Below, piece after piece: positions 9,222 to 17,593 of a stretch of DNA of 64,000 bases. The position numbers and the translations under genes are program-made. Origin of the DNA: Thermopolyspora sp044507605 (GTDB lineage Bacteria > Actinomycetota > Actinomycetes > Streptosporangiales > Streptosporangiaceae). The DNA lies in contig JBIQJI010000017.1 in NCBI GenBank assembly GCA_044507605.1, positions 1 through 64,000 on the forward strand, given 5' to 3'. A model generated the notes under the pieces. That model had not been told where the DNA came from. It made no database searches and saw only the letters and a list, made by a program, of their open reading frames with translations. The stretch's first letter is position 1. The number at the start of each line of letters is the position of its first letter.

Positions 9222-11561
9222 TCAAAGGTGGTACTCTTCGGCCATTTTCAGCCACCACCGATGCAAGTCATCGCGTAGCAGAGGACGGGCTGCAGCAGGG
9301 GTCCGCGTACGAGTACGTTGCGGCACCTCTTCGTAATCAAGAATCGCGTGAACCAGGTCGAGCAGGAGATCGCGGAGCGAGGTCTCTGCGATCTTCCCGA
9401 AATGGTCCAGATCCGCTGCCGAAAGTATCTGACTTGCCCTAGCCAGACCCGAGGCAAGGTCACGAAGTATTCCTGGATTGGTTGAACCATTCCTCAATTG
9501 CACAAGAGACGGCGCTAAAAGTGGCGTCTCGCTGTACGCTAAGCGCATGGCTTGAATAACCGGGTGCGTAGATGAGCCGTTCTTCGTAGCATCAACTACG
9601 ACAAAATGGCTCTTACCGCGAACTGCTGTTACTCGCCGGAGCTCAACAGCATCTATTGGTGATGCGGCAACGTTAATCATCTGCATAATGAGGTGCGGAT
9701 CTTGCATTTCGCACGCGAGAACAACACACTCTGCCACTGGAATATTTAGACCTGTTATAGATTTCACCGGAACGATCGCTAGACGCGTATTGGCTAGGTT
9801 CCTGAAATCAGTCACCGCCTGCCTATTAATGCGCCGGTTCGTTAGAATCTCCGCAAAGTCGTCCGGCCGACCAGGGAAAGCGTCTTTTACCTTGCCAAGC
9901 AACTCTTTAGCGTGACGCATGTCTTTGGCGATTATCACGGTTTTGGGCTCATACGGATGACTCGGGAAGATGTCCTCACGGATGGCCTTACTCAGGGCAG
10001 CCAACACGTCGCTTCCTCGCGCCTCGATTCGACGGATATCGAAGTCTAAGCGCCTCCCCTCGGCAATGGCTTCCAGTGGCGTATATGTCCATGCTAGATT
10101 TGAATCATAAAAGCTCTTGATTTCATCGGAAATAACTGCAGCCGACGTAACGCCAATCGTCAGGGATGAAAAATAGTCAAGCGTGTTGCGAACCTTAGAT
10201 AGCCAAGCCGCAGGCCCATCGCCCACAATTGCGACATCAAATGAATCTGCAGGAATACGTTCATTGAACGACACCGGAGAAGACGCGTTGGCTCCAATCA
10301 AGTTATCGATCTGCCGGGTGTGAGTTATGACGAGCCGAGCCGATTCTGCGATGCCATGCATCGTTAATGGTTGTATTTCGAACAGCTCCGAAAGGCGGCG
10401 AGAGTCGCGTGCGGAGATCGAAGAACTGGCAGCGTTCAGCGCGTAGTTGTAGGCTGCGCGGTCAACTGTGATGTAAAGGATTCGATGGGCGCGCGCCTGC
10501 CGCAGCAAAGCATCAGCCAAGGTCACTAAAATCGAGGAAGCCTCGTCAGGCGAACCTAGCTGCATCAATACTCGGGATTCACCGCGCTTAAGCGCGTCTG
10601 CGATTAGCCTTAAAGCGTCCTCTTGGTAGGCAGCCAGCTGCGGATACTGATCGGTCCAATTGATCTGATCTAGTCGAGAGCTGAGCGTTGGGTATGGCCA
10701 AAGTGCGATCGCATCGCGAAGCTGGCGCCTAAGCTCCTTTGGTTGGGGCAGATATAGGAGCGTTTGCGGCTTCTTGTGAGGCTCCAGGAGATTGGTGAAA
10801 ATGAATCTATTATCCCTTGCATGGAATCGAAACGGGATCCCAAACCCTTCGGTTGTGGTCCGAATATCCGCACTCGAAAACTTTATCTCCTCGGCACCGA
10901 CACTTACAGTGCCATCAGACGTGAGGACTCCAACAGCAAACCCGTCAAGGAGGAGAACCTGGACGAGGCGGCCATCGCTAATATCGATGTCGCGGACAAT
11001 ATATGGACCGTTCATAGAAGCCTCATCAAGGTGATCAACAACGATCCAGCCCACTGTCTCGCAAGCTGCTTTGAGCGGTCCTCGCTGGTTGGCTTCCGTA
11101 GTCCACTGTAAGCAGTAGTCCTCGGTAGGCGCCTTGAACTCTTGCGTAGCACCTGATCCAGTTAACAGGCGGCTGTACCAGTCACCTACCTCAAAGCAAA
11201 CATGTACCTGTTGAAGTGCTTCTGCTACTAGGCCGGATCGCTCGTGAACCCCGTCATTCCCTTGGGTGCGAATGCGATCGAGTCCATCAGTGATGTAGGT
11301 AGGGACCTGGCCGCTATTGGCAAGGTTTCTTATTTTCTGCACCAATTTAGCCGATGCTCCGGCGAGGCTAAGGTGCTGCAACACAAGCGTGGTGATGCGA
11401 TCGGCGAAGGCGCGGGCAGATGTGAGGGACAAGTGGGGATCAACAAAAACGGTGCGCATGGCATCAGCGGCGGCGCCTGCCGCATTCGGGCATATGGGCA
11501 CAAGGAACCCAAAGTTTCCCGAGCGTCGCGCTCGCCACTCATCGTCCGGCTGCCCGGTCAA
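9222..11561 (-). CDS. HsdR-like pseudoenzyme lacking all catalytic motifs
   Basis: 779 residues, uninterrupted. By eye it aligns with the neighbouring HsdR through the N-terminal DUF4145-like domain (NFGFL start; about 15-135), the nuclease fold and the two helicase lobes. Every catalytic position has changed. Nuclease D320, E334 and K336 of HsdR correspond to V200, T214 and D216. Walker A ATGAGKT is replaced by GSPDEAS (336-342). DECH is replaced by G447-D-G-P450, and TATP by T472-S-A-A475. The arginine of GRGAR becomes NVAAS (630-634). The HsdR coiled coil and about 280 C-terminal residues are missing. The likely start is TTG with GGGGG upstream. It is AT-richer than the flanking chromosome. 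Long intact frame and fold-preserving hydrophobic pattern argue for a selected non-catalytic protein rather than a decaying gene; its role is unknown. Confidence 0.85.
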   Translation of the reverse strand: MTGQPDDEWRARRSGNFGFLVPICPNAAGAAADAMRTVFVDPHLSLTSARAFADRITTLVLQHLSLAGASAKLVQKIRNLANSGQVPTYITDGLDRIRTQGNDGVHERSGLVAEALQQVHVCFEVGDWYSRLLTGSGATQEFKAPTEDYCLQWTTEANQRGPLKAACETVGWIVVDHLDEASMNGPYIVRDIDISDGRLVQVLLLDGFAVGVLTSDGTVSVGAEEIKFSSADIRTTTEGFGIPFRFHARDNRFIFTNLLEPHKKPQTLLYLPQPKELRRQLRDAIALWPYPTLSSRLDQINWTDQYPQLAAYQEDALRLIADALKRGESRVLMQLGSPDEASSILVTLADALLRQARAHRILYITVDRAAYNYALNAASSSISARDSRRLSELFEIQPLTMHGIAESARLVITHTRQIDNLIGANASSPVSFNERIPADSFDVAIVGDGPAAWLSKVRNTLDYFSSLTIGVTSAAVISDEIKSFYDSNLAWTYTPLEAIAEGRRLDFDIRRIEARGSDVLAALSKAIREDIFPSHPYEPKTVIIAKDMRHAKELLGKVKDAFPGRPDDFAEILTNRRINRQAVTDFRNLANTRLAIVPVKSITGLNIPVAECVVLACEMQDPHLIMQMINVAASPIDAVELRRVTAVRGKSHFVVVDATKNGSSTHPVIQAMRLAYSETPLLAPSLVQLRNGSTNPGILRDLASGLARASQILSAADLDHFGKIAETSLRDLLLDLVHAILDYEEVPQRTRTRTPAAARPLLRDDLHRWWLKMAEEYHL

Positions 11562-11788
11562 GGCCTACCCCCGGGGAGAGGAATGCATAGCCGGACAAAG
11601 TACCACGAGGATGATCAGCTGCGCACGCGTGCAAGCCTTGGTGACCTGGTCGAGCTCAGCAGGACCGTTAGGCTCTCGATCTAATATCTGCGTCGGCTCC
11701 TCCTGGCGGTAGCTCGGCAACTTCTGATGCTTCGTGGGTCTCTTCTGTTCCTGTGTACGTCGGTGATGTTGAGCGGTAGCTTCGCTGT

Positions 11789-12349
11789 GTGGCTACCAAC
11801 GAAGAGCGGTCGCGGTGGGTCGTACATGGTGAACGGCTGATCTACGACAACGAGTGGATCCGGCTGGGCCTGGTGGACGTCGAGATCCCTGATGGGGCGC
11901 GCTTCGAGCATCACGCGGTGCATCTGGGCCGGGCAGCCATGACCGTGCTGGTCGATGACCAACAGCGCGTGCTGATGATGTGGCGCCACCGCTTCCTCTT
12001 CGACCGGTGGGGCTGGGAGCTACCTGGCGGCCTAGTGGAGGTCGGCGAGGATCCGAAGGACACCGCCGTCCGTGAGGTGGAAGAGGAGACCGGTTACCGG
12101 CCCAAGGAGATCGAGCACCTGATCACGTTTCAGCCGATGGTCGGCATGGTCGACTCCGAACACCTCGTGTTCCTCGGCCGTGGTGCCGAACTGGTCGGTG
12201 ATCCGGTCGGCGAGGTGGAGGCCGATCGGCTGGAGTGGATCCCGATGAAGGAGATCCCGGACATGATCGCCCGTGGGGACGTCTGGAACTCCGGGGTTTT
12301 GATCGGGCTGCTCTACGCGCGGGAGCGCCTCAACGGGGCGCGCGGGTAG
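11789..12349 (+). CDS. NUDIX hydrolase, possible Pif-like element immunity protein
   Basis: 186 residues from GTG. The full Nudix box is present: GGLVEVGEDPKDTAVREVEE with E-T-G-Y following, matching G-x5-E-x7-R-E-U-x-E-E-x-G. Such enzymes cleave nucleoside diphosphates linked to another moiety; the N-terminal strand pattern resembles ADP-sugar pyrophosphatases. In the integrative element pSAM2, a Nudix-domain protein (Pif) blocks incoming conjugative transfer of the same element. A Nudix gene at the edge of this pSAM2-type module could have that role, but this is inference from context. The 3' end overlaps the convergent regulator gene by 20 bases. Confidence 0.9.
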   Translation: MATNEERSRWVVHGERLIYDNEWIRLGLVDVEIPDGARFEHHAVHLGRAAMTVLVDDQQRVLMMWRHRFLFDRWGWELPGGLVEVGEDPKDTAVREVEEETGYRPKEIEHLITFQPMVGMVDSEHLVFLGRGAELVGDPVGEVEADRLEWIPMKEIPDMIARGDVWNSGVLIGLLYARERLNGARG

Positions 12350-13547
12350 CGGCCCGGGTCAGCTCGGCGATGCGCCGGGTGTGCCGGCGAGATCCGATCA
12401 TCGTGGCGAGCTGCTCGGCTCGGTTGAGGTGTGGTTGCGCGGCGTCCCGCTCGCCCATCGCGAGAAGAGCGTGGGCGAGGTCGCAGCGCAACCCGGCCTC
12501 GGCCCGGTTGTAGGTCCCATCCATGCCCGCGAGAGCTGAACGTAGGTCCTCGATCGTCTCGGGGTCCCCGAAGCGGACGAGGCAGTTGCCGCGCCACCGT
12601 GCGAGATGGTGCCGGTTGAGGGAGACGTACGGCAGGCTCGGATCGGCGTCCCCTTCGGGGAGCAGTGCGGCGGCCTGGTCGAGAGCGGTACGGCAGGTCG
12701 CCTCATCTCCGAGAATGGCGGCGGCCTCTGCTTCGGCAGCAGCAAGCCACGTGCGCAGATGGCCGGGGACGCGGCGGTCGTACGAGGCCCGCGTGTGTTG
12801 AAGTAGTTCGGTGGCCTCTGCCGGCCTTCCAAGGTCGACCAGAACGTATGCCTGCTGGCCGCAGGCGTAGGCGAGTAGTGCCGGGTCTTCGGCTTCACGT
12901 GCTGCGGCTATCGCGCGCTCGTGGTAGTCCCAGGCGTCTTTCAATGCGCAGGTGTCGATGGCCTGCCATCCCGCGAGGGCTGCGGTTTCGGAGAGCACGT
13001 GCGCCAATTTGGCCCGTATGCCGGGCCGTATGGCGTGATGGTGAGCGCGCTGTATCTGGGTGATTTGGGCGCGCATTTTGTCGGCGATGGCCGCGCTGCC
13101 GAGTCGGCGATCGAGCAGGCGCAGGTTATTGGTGTCGGTACTGAGGATCATCACCATCGTGGTGTCGATGGTGGCGGCGGCCTCGATGCGGGCGGTGAGT
13201 TCCTCGGTCTGCTCCTGGTGCTCGTCGCCGCGATTGCCGGTAGGTGAGGCGATGTCGAGTGGGGCGAGGCCGAGCAGCATGCGGGCGTGGTCGGGCAGGG
13301 CGAGGCCGGCGGCGATGCGCTCGTAGACCTCAAGGTCGGTGACCTGGCGCTGTCCGCGCATGAGTTGGCTGATCCGGCCCTGGGCGATGCCAGTAGCGGT
13401 GCTGAGGCGGACCTGGCTGGCGCCTGCGTACCTGACAGCAAGATTGAACAGACCCGCTACGTCACGGTTCTTGAGGATTTCCCTGCTTTCGTCACGGTCC
13501 CATACCCATTCGGGTAGCTGGATCGGCTCGAAAGCGTTCCCGTGCAT
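12330..13547 (-). CDS. XRE-family regulator with TPR-like C-terminus
   Basis: 405 residues. The N-terminus carries a helix-turn-helix (about residues 30-85: VRLSTATGIAQGRISQLMRG recognition region). The long Ala-rich helical C-terminus resembles tetratricopeptide repeats, as in many actinobacterial XRE proteins that may sense a peptide or partner. It is divergent from the gene at 13669, and an inverted repeat sits between them. The 3' end overlaps the Nudix gene. It is likely a regulator of the element or of its cargo. Confidence 0.88.
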   Translation of the reverse strand: MHGNAFEPIQLPEWVWDRDESREILKNRDVAGLFNLAVRYAGASQVRLSTATGIAQGRISQLMRGQRQVTDLEVYERIAAGLALPDHARMLLGLAPLDIASPTGNRGDEHQEQTEELTARIEAAATIDTTMVMILSTDTNNLRLLDRRLGSAAIADKMRAQITQIQRAHHHAIRPGIRAKLAHVLSETAALAGWQAIDTCALKDAWDYHERAIAAAREAEDPALLAYACGQQAYVLVDLGRPAEATELLQHTRASYDRRVPGHLRTWLAAAEAEAAAILGDEATCRTALDQAAALLPEGDADPSLPYVSLNRHHLARWRGNCLVRFGDPETIEDLRSALAGMDGTYNRAEAGLRCDLAHALLAMGERDAAQPHLNRAEQLATMIGSRRHTRRIAELTRAATRAPR

Positions 13548-13602
13548 TCCGGCCTCCGGTCGTTCGCCCAGGCTGGTCGTGCATGGCTCGTGCTGAGAAC
13601 TC

Positions 13603-13621
13603 TATATCTCCCGGTGATATA
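13603..13621. promoter_or_regulatory. Inverted repeat between divergent genes
   Basis: TATATC-N7-GATATA, a perfect 6-base dyad in a local AT-rich patch 56 bases upstream of the XRE gene and 48 bases upstream of the zinc protein gene. It is a plausible operator for the XRE regulator. Confidence 0.4.
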
Positions 13622-13668
13622 TCCCGTGGGAATAGGACTGGATTCGTCTGCGATCCATTCTTTCGGGC

Positions 13669-14079
13669 ATGACAACACCAGTTAAGTGCACCGCGTGCGA
13701 CGGGCGCGGCTGGAAGATCGTCACCCGGCGCGGGCAGGTCGCGGCCGTGTCGCTGGGGCTGGCGACCTCGTCACGGGAGGACTGCCTGTACTGCGACGGC
13801 GGCCAGGTGCCCGTGGAGATGTTCGAGTGGGAAGTCTTCCTCACGGGCAACGGGACCGACGAGCTCGGACCGTGCGGGACCAGTGCTCAGCAGGCCGCCT
13901 CGATGGACGAGCTACGTATGGCGTTGCGTCGGATGGACCCGGCCCGGCAGCCTTGGGGGAGAATCACGCACCGGGTCTACGACTTCGGCACCGTGCCGGA
14001 CGACTGGTCCCGCCGGATCATCTTCCGCGCGACGCTTGATGCGGCCGGACAGGTCCGCTTCGAACGGACCGACCGGTGA
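13669..14079 (+). CDS. Small protein with two CxxC pairs, AICE-borne
   Basis: 136 residues. An N-terminal CTACDGRGW followed by CLYCDGG resembles a single DnaJ-type zinc module (CxxCxGxG). The remainder has no motif I recognise. It overlaps the next gene by 4 bases (GTGA), so the two are translationally coupled. It lies between the XRE and GntR regulators of the element. Function unknown; a protein- or nucleic-acid-binding zinc protein is the most that can be said. Confidence 0.75.
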   Translation: MTTPVKCTACDGRGWKIVTRRGQVAAVSLGLATSSREDCLYCDGGQVPVEMFEWEVFLTGNGTDELGPCGTSAQQAASMDELRMALRRMDPARQPWGRITHRVYDFGTVPDDWSRRIIFRATLDAAGQVRFERTDR

Positions 14080-14378
14080 GCAACCGCACCCCGGCATGGG
14101 GCGGGCCGTGCCCATCCCCGCATCTCCCGCCTCTGATGGAGGGCGCCAAGCCGCTCGACTGGCACAAGCCGGGGCAGTTCGCCTGGTCGCGGGTGCTCGC
14201 CTGGACCTGCCACGAGCACCGCAACACCTGGTACGAGCTGTGCGCGGCGGGCGGCCTGGCCTACATCCGCCGGTTCAAGGGCAATGAGTTGAAGCCGGAG
14301 GTAGCGCACACTCATGCCTGGCGGGAGACCGAGGCGCGGGCGGTGTGGCTGGCGCTGCTGTCCGGGCGGGCTCAATAG
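14076..14378 (+). CDS. Hypothetical AICE protein
   Basis: 100 residues from GTG overlapping the previous stop. It is rich in Trp and His (WHKPGQFAWSRVLAWTCHEHRNTWYELC) with no recognised domain or membrane segment. Overlap with the upstream zinc protein suggests joint expression and perhaps interaction. Confidence 0.65.
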   Translation: MSNRTPAWGGPCPSPHLPPLMEGAKPLDWHKPGQFAWSRVLAWTCHEHRNTWYELCAAGGLAYIRRFKGNELKPEVAHTHAWRETEARAVWLALLSGRAQ

Positions 14379-14439
14379 CCTTCCCGCTGGTGGCTGAGGT
14401 CCTGACAGGCATTCGCTCAGCCGCTACTGTGCTTATGCA

Positions 14440-14453
14440 GACAAGTGGAAGAG
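14440..14453 (+). promoter_or_regulatory. Repeated motif GACAAGTGGAAGAG upstream of gntR
   Basis: The same motif recurs twice before the Pra-like gene (15222 GACGAGTGGGCAAG and 15257 GACAAGTGGACGAG). Here it lies 17 bases upstream of the GntR gene start and just downstream of a TACTGT hexamer. It is the likely operator for autoregulation by the GntR protein, as KorSA does in pSAM2. Confidence 0.5.
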
Positions 14454-14469
14454 TGATTGGGCGCTTAAC

Positions 14470-15186
14470 ATGAGCATGGACTTCGCCCCGCCGAAGTACG
14501 CCCAGGTGATGACGGCGATTCAGCAGCGTATCCGGGACGGGGAGTATGCGCCCGGCGACATGCTGCCCTCGGAGACGCAACTCGTCCGGGAGTTCGGCGT
14601 CGGCCGCACCACCGTTGTGCGGGCGCTTCAGACCCTTGCCATGCAAGGCTGGATCGAGCGTGAACACGGCCGCGGCTCGTTCGTGAAGGGCCGCCCGGAA
14701 AGCCCGGCTGAGCGGGTACGGCCCGGCCTGTCGACGGCCGAGCATCCCGAGAGCGCCGAGAACCTCGTCACTGTTGCCCGGGTGCCGGCCCCCCGGCACG
14801 TCGCCAAGCTGATGGGCGTCGACGAGCGGACCCCCGTGATCGCCCGTCACCGCGTGACCCGGCAGGGCGACCGGGTGTCGGCGGCGGAAACGTTGTGGTT
14901 CCCCTTGGAGATCGCCCTGGGTACCGACCTGGACAAGCCTGATCCGCTGCGGCATGGGGTTCGGCAGCACCTCCAGGCGGTCAAGCATCTGCGGATCGAC
15001 CATGTCACCGAACGCCTGACCGCTAGGAAGCCGACCAAGGAGGAAGTCGAACTCCTCGGCTCTTCGTCCCCGGTGCTGGGTGTGCTGGCGACCGTGCATG
15101 ACCCGGCGGGGAGCGTGCTCCTGGTGCTGAGCGTGGCCCTGCCCGGTGACCTGCACGAGCTTGAGGACGTCTATCAGGTGAGCTAA
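14470..15186 (+). CDS. GntR/HutC-family repressor of the AICE (KorSA-like)
   Basis: 238 residues. The N-terminal winged helix-turn-helix (about 8-75) has the GntR hallmark GDMLPSETQLVREFGVGRTTV and RGSFV. A UTRA-type ligand-binding domain follows (about 85-236). In pSAM2 the GntR protein KorSA represses pra and so keeps the element integrated. The position directly upstream of the Pra-like gene and the shared motifs before both genes support the same circuit. The effector is unknown. Confidence 0.88.
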   Translation: MSMDFAPPKYAQVMTAIQQRIRDGEYAPGDMLPSETQLVREFGVGRTTVVRALQTLAMQGWIEREHGRGSFVKGRPESPAERVRPGLSTAEHPESAENLVTVARVPAPRHVAKLMGVDERTPVIARHRVTRQGDRVSAAETLWFPLEIALGTDLDKPDPLRHGVRQHLQAVKHLRIDHVTERLTARKPTKEEVELLGSSSPVLGVLATVHDPAGSVLLVLSVALPGDLHELEDVYQVS

Positions 15187-15212
15187 GTCTTACCCGCTCG
15201 TCTCGCTCGGTT

Positions 15213-15270
15213 ACTTGTGCGGACGAGTGGGCAAGACTTACAGTAGAACTCAATCGGACAAGTGGACGAG
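15213..15270 (+). promoter_or_regulatory. Operator/promoter region of the transfer-replication operon
   Basis: It contains two copies of the GACRAGTGGRMRAG-like motif (15222-15235, 15257-15270) and a dyad ACTTGT-GCGG-ACGAGT at 15213-15228. The -35-like TTGTGC (15215) and -10-like TACAGT (15239) are 18 bases apart and lie between the motif copies, so a bound repressor would block the promoter of the genes from 15309 onward. Confidence 0.5.
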
Positions 15271-15308
15271 CGCATGAGCTGCTCGTCCCAAGCGAAGGAA
15301 TCAAGAAC

Positions 15309-15740
15309 ATGGCCATCCAAGGACCCATCCCGATCGCCTTCGAGCACGTCTTCCCGCACGGCTGCTACCTCGTGGGGGAGGTGGAGCAGGTCAAGGACTT
15401 CACGGCCTCGACCGGCGGGCGCACCGTGTTCGCCAAGGACAAGACCACCGGGGAACTGGTCTGGCAGGTCGCCGTCATGGACGCCGACCCGGCCGCCAAG
15501 CTCGCCCAGAAGACGGTCGCGGTGAAGATCATCGCCCCGGTGCAGCCGGTCCCGCCGACCCCCACGCCCGGCCTGCCCATCACGCCGGTCGAGTTCGAGG
15601 GGATGACGGTCACGCCGTACGTCCACCAGACCACCGGACGCCTGGCCTACTCCCTGCGAGCGAGGGCCATGCGCGCTCCCCGCACCGGGGCCGCCTCGAC
15701 CAAGCAGACCGGCGCGGCCGGCAAGGAGGTGGCGGCCTGA
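15309..15740 (+). CDS. Pra-like plasmid replication/integration/excision activator
   Basis: 143 residues, ATG with AAGGA 9-10 bases upstream. It has the pattern I associate with the actinobacterial family annotated as plasmid replication, integration and excision activator: GPIPIAFEHVFPHGCYLVGEVE at the start, WQVAVMDADP in the middle, then VEFEGMTVTPYV and LAYSLRARAMRAP. In pSAM2, Pra activates repSA, xis and int. Position as first gene of the tra-rep-xis-int operon fits. The family match is from memory and not a search. Confidence 0.7.
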   Translation: MAIQGPIPIAFEHVFPHGCYLVGEVEQVKDFTASTGGRTVFAKDKTTGELVWQVAVMDADPAAKLAQKTVAVKIIAPVQPVPPTPTPGLPITPVEFEGMTVTPYVHQTTGRLAYSLRARAMRAPRTGAASTKQTGAAGKEVAA

Positions 15741-16066
15741 TGCTCCGCGACCCCTACACCTACGTCACGCTCTCGCTCAGCCCCGGCAATCCGGCCAACG
15801 TCGGCATCTCGTTCTACTCGCCGGAACTGCGGGCGAGCGCCTCGGTACTCGATTCCGGGCGGCCCTACTTCGCCATCACGAGCCCGAGCGTGGACGTGAC
15901 CGTCTCGACCACCGCGGCCGGGCCGGTCACCCCGAGGGATGTCGAGATCGCCCGGCAGATTTTCCAGGCCACCTCGCGCTACCTCGCCGAGTGTGAGCGC
16001 CTGGTCACCCAGCAGTCGGCCGACTCCGACCAGCTCGCCCTTCCGGTCGGCGACTCGGCGGCCTGA
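15740..16066 (+). CDS. Hypothetical AICE protein
   Basis: 108 residues, start overlapping the previous stop by one base (TGATG). It is beta-strand-rich at the N-terminus (YVTLSLSPGNPANVGISFYSPEL) with a helical C-terminus and no membrane helix or catalytic motif. Proteins of this size and place occur in AICE operons between Pra and the translocase; function unknown. Confidence 0.7.
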   Translation: MLRDPYTYVTLSLSPGNPANVGISFYSPELRASASVLDSGRPYFAITSPSVDVTVSTTAAGPVTPRDVEIARQIFQATSRYLAECERLVTQQSADSDQLALPVGDSAA

Positions 16067-16153
16067 CACGTAAGCGGGGCCGCTGGAAGCGGGAACTTCC
16101 GGCGGCCCCTCGGATCTCCCACGCACGCCAATGCTTGAGAGGACTCCAGCCTA

Positions 16154-17593
16154 ATGCTGAGAAGACTGCCCGGAGACGAGGCGCGTAACCTCGTCTCCAC
16201 CACCCCGGACACGGCCGTCGTTTTCCGCCCGGCCGTCATGCAAACCCCTGCCATCGTCACCATCGTGATCTGGCTGGCCCGCCTGCTGCGCGGGCTCGTC
16301 CGGACGCTCTGGCGTCACCCGATCGCCTGCACCGCCGCTCTGGCCCCGGCTGTGGTCACCCTCGTCTACGGGTGGCGGATGACGGTGGTCCTGGCCGGGT
16401 TCCTGCCCGCGATGGGCCTGTCGTGGGTGTTGCTGGAGCGGGATTCGTTTCTGCGCGTGATCGGCTGGCCGCTGCTGGCCTGGTGGCGCCTGGTGTGGGT
16501 CTACCGGCGGCACTGGCAACCCGTCATGATCGTCTCGGGTCTCGGTCGGCACCTGCGCGGCCGGGACTACCTGCCCCGCCTGGTCAAGGTGCGGTGTACC
16601 TCGTGGGCCGACCTGGTGACCGTGAAGATGCTGAACGGGCAGGCGGTCAAGGACTGGACCGACCGGGCCGACCACCTCGCCCACGGCTTCGGCGCCCGAA
16701 GTTGCCGGGTGTCGATCGCGCGGGCCGGTCGCCTCGTGCTGACCCTGCCCCGGCATGACCCCCTCGCCGAGCCGTTGCCGGCCGTTCCCATCCCAGAGGT
16801 TGCCTCGGTGGGGCCGGTCGAGATCGGCAGGTGCGAGGACGGCACACCGTACCGGCTCAAACTCCATGGCACGCATGTGCTGATCGCGGGCGCGACCGGC
16901 GCGGGCAAAGGCTCCTACCTGTGGAGCGCCATCCGCGGCCTGCTCCCCGCGATGCGGGCGGGCCTGGTGCAGGTCTGGGCACTTGATCCCAAGCGGATGG
17001 AGTTGTCCTTCGGACGGGCACTGTTCGGCCTCCGCTACGCCGCCACCCCCGCCGAGTGCGCCGACCTGCTTGAGGCGGCCGTGGCCGTGATGCAGGAGCG
17101 TGCCGATCGGTTCGGCGGCAACCAGCGCTCCCACACACCCACGGTGGCCGACCCCTTCGTCCTGGTCGTCGTCGACGAGGTCGCCTTCCTGACCGCCTAC
17201 CAGTCCGACAAGGGCCTCCGCGAGCGAACCAAAGCAGCGCTTGCCACGCTCACCACACAAGGGCGCGCGGTCGGGGTCGGGGTCATGGCCGCGCTCCAGG
17301 ACCCCCGCAAGGAGGTCATGAACATCCGCAACCTGTTCCCCGACAAGATCGCGCTACGGCTCGACGAGTCCGAGCAGGTGGACATGGTCCTCGGCGACGG
17401 CGCACGCGACCGGGGCGCGCTCGCTGATCACATCTCACCGGTCCCCGAGCTGGGCGCGGGCATCGGCTACGTCCGGCTCGAAACCTCACCCGACCCGATT
17501 CGCGTGCGCGCGGCCTACGTCTCCGATGAGGACATTCGCGCCATGGTCGCCAGCTTCTCGACCGGCAGGGCGGGGGCGCATGCCCGTGGTTGA
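16154..17593 (+). CDS. FtsK/SpoIIIE-type conjugative DNA translocase (TraSA/TraB-like)
   Basis: 479 residues. Two hydrophobic segments near the N-terminus (about 55-95) anchor it in the membrane. The ATPase domain has Walker A G246-ATGAGKGS and Walker B FVLVVVDEVAFL (D341, E342). This is the single protein that moves double-stranded DNA between mycelia in actinomycete conjugation, forming hexamers on clt repeats. The ATG at 16154 has GAGAGGA upstream. It overlaps the next small gene by 14 bases. Length and architecture are normal for AICE translocases. Confidence 0.92.
   Translation: MLRRLPGDEARNLVSTTPDTAVVFRPAVMQTPAIVTIVIWLARLLRGLVRTLWRHPIACTAALAPAVVTLVYGWRMTVVLAGFLPAMGLSWVLLERDSFLRVIGWPLLAWWRLVWVYRRHWQPVMIVSGLGRHLRGRDYLPRLVKVRCTSWADLVTVKMLNGQAVKDWTDRADHLAHGFGARSCRVSIARAGRLVLTLPRHDPLAEPLPAVPIPEVASVGPVEIGRCEDGTPYRLKLHGTHVLIAGATGAGKGSYLWSAIRGLLPAMRAGLVQVWALDPKRMELSFGRALFGLRYAATPAECADLLEAAVAVMQERADRFGGNQRSHTPTVADPFVLVVVDEVAFLTAYQSDKGLRERTKAALATLTTQGRAVGVGVMAALQDPRKEVMNIRNLFPDKIALRLDESEQVDMVLGDGARDRGALADHISPVPELGAGIGYVRLETSPDPIRVRAAYVSDEDIRAMVASFSTGRAGAHARG

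Noticed and set aside
9222..11561. Simple decaying hsdR pseudogene
   Set aside because: The frame is intact for 779 codons, the fold-level hydrophobic pattern is kept and losses are substitutions at motifs, not frameshifts. Decay cannot be fully excluded without orthologues.
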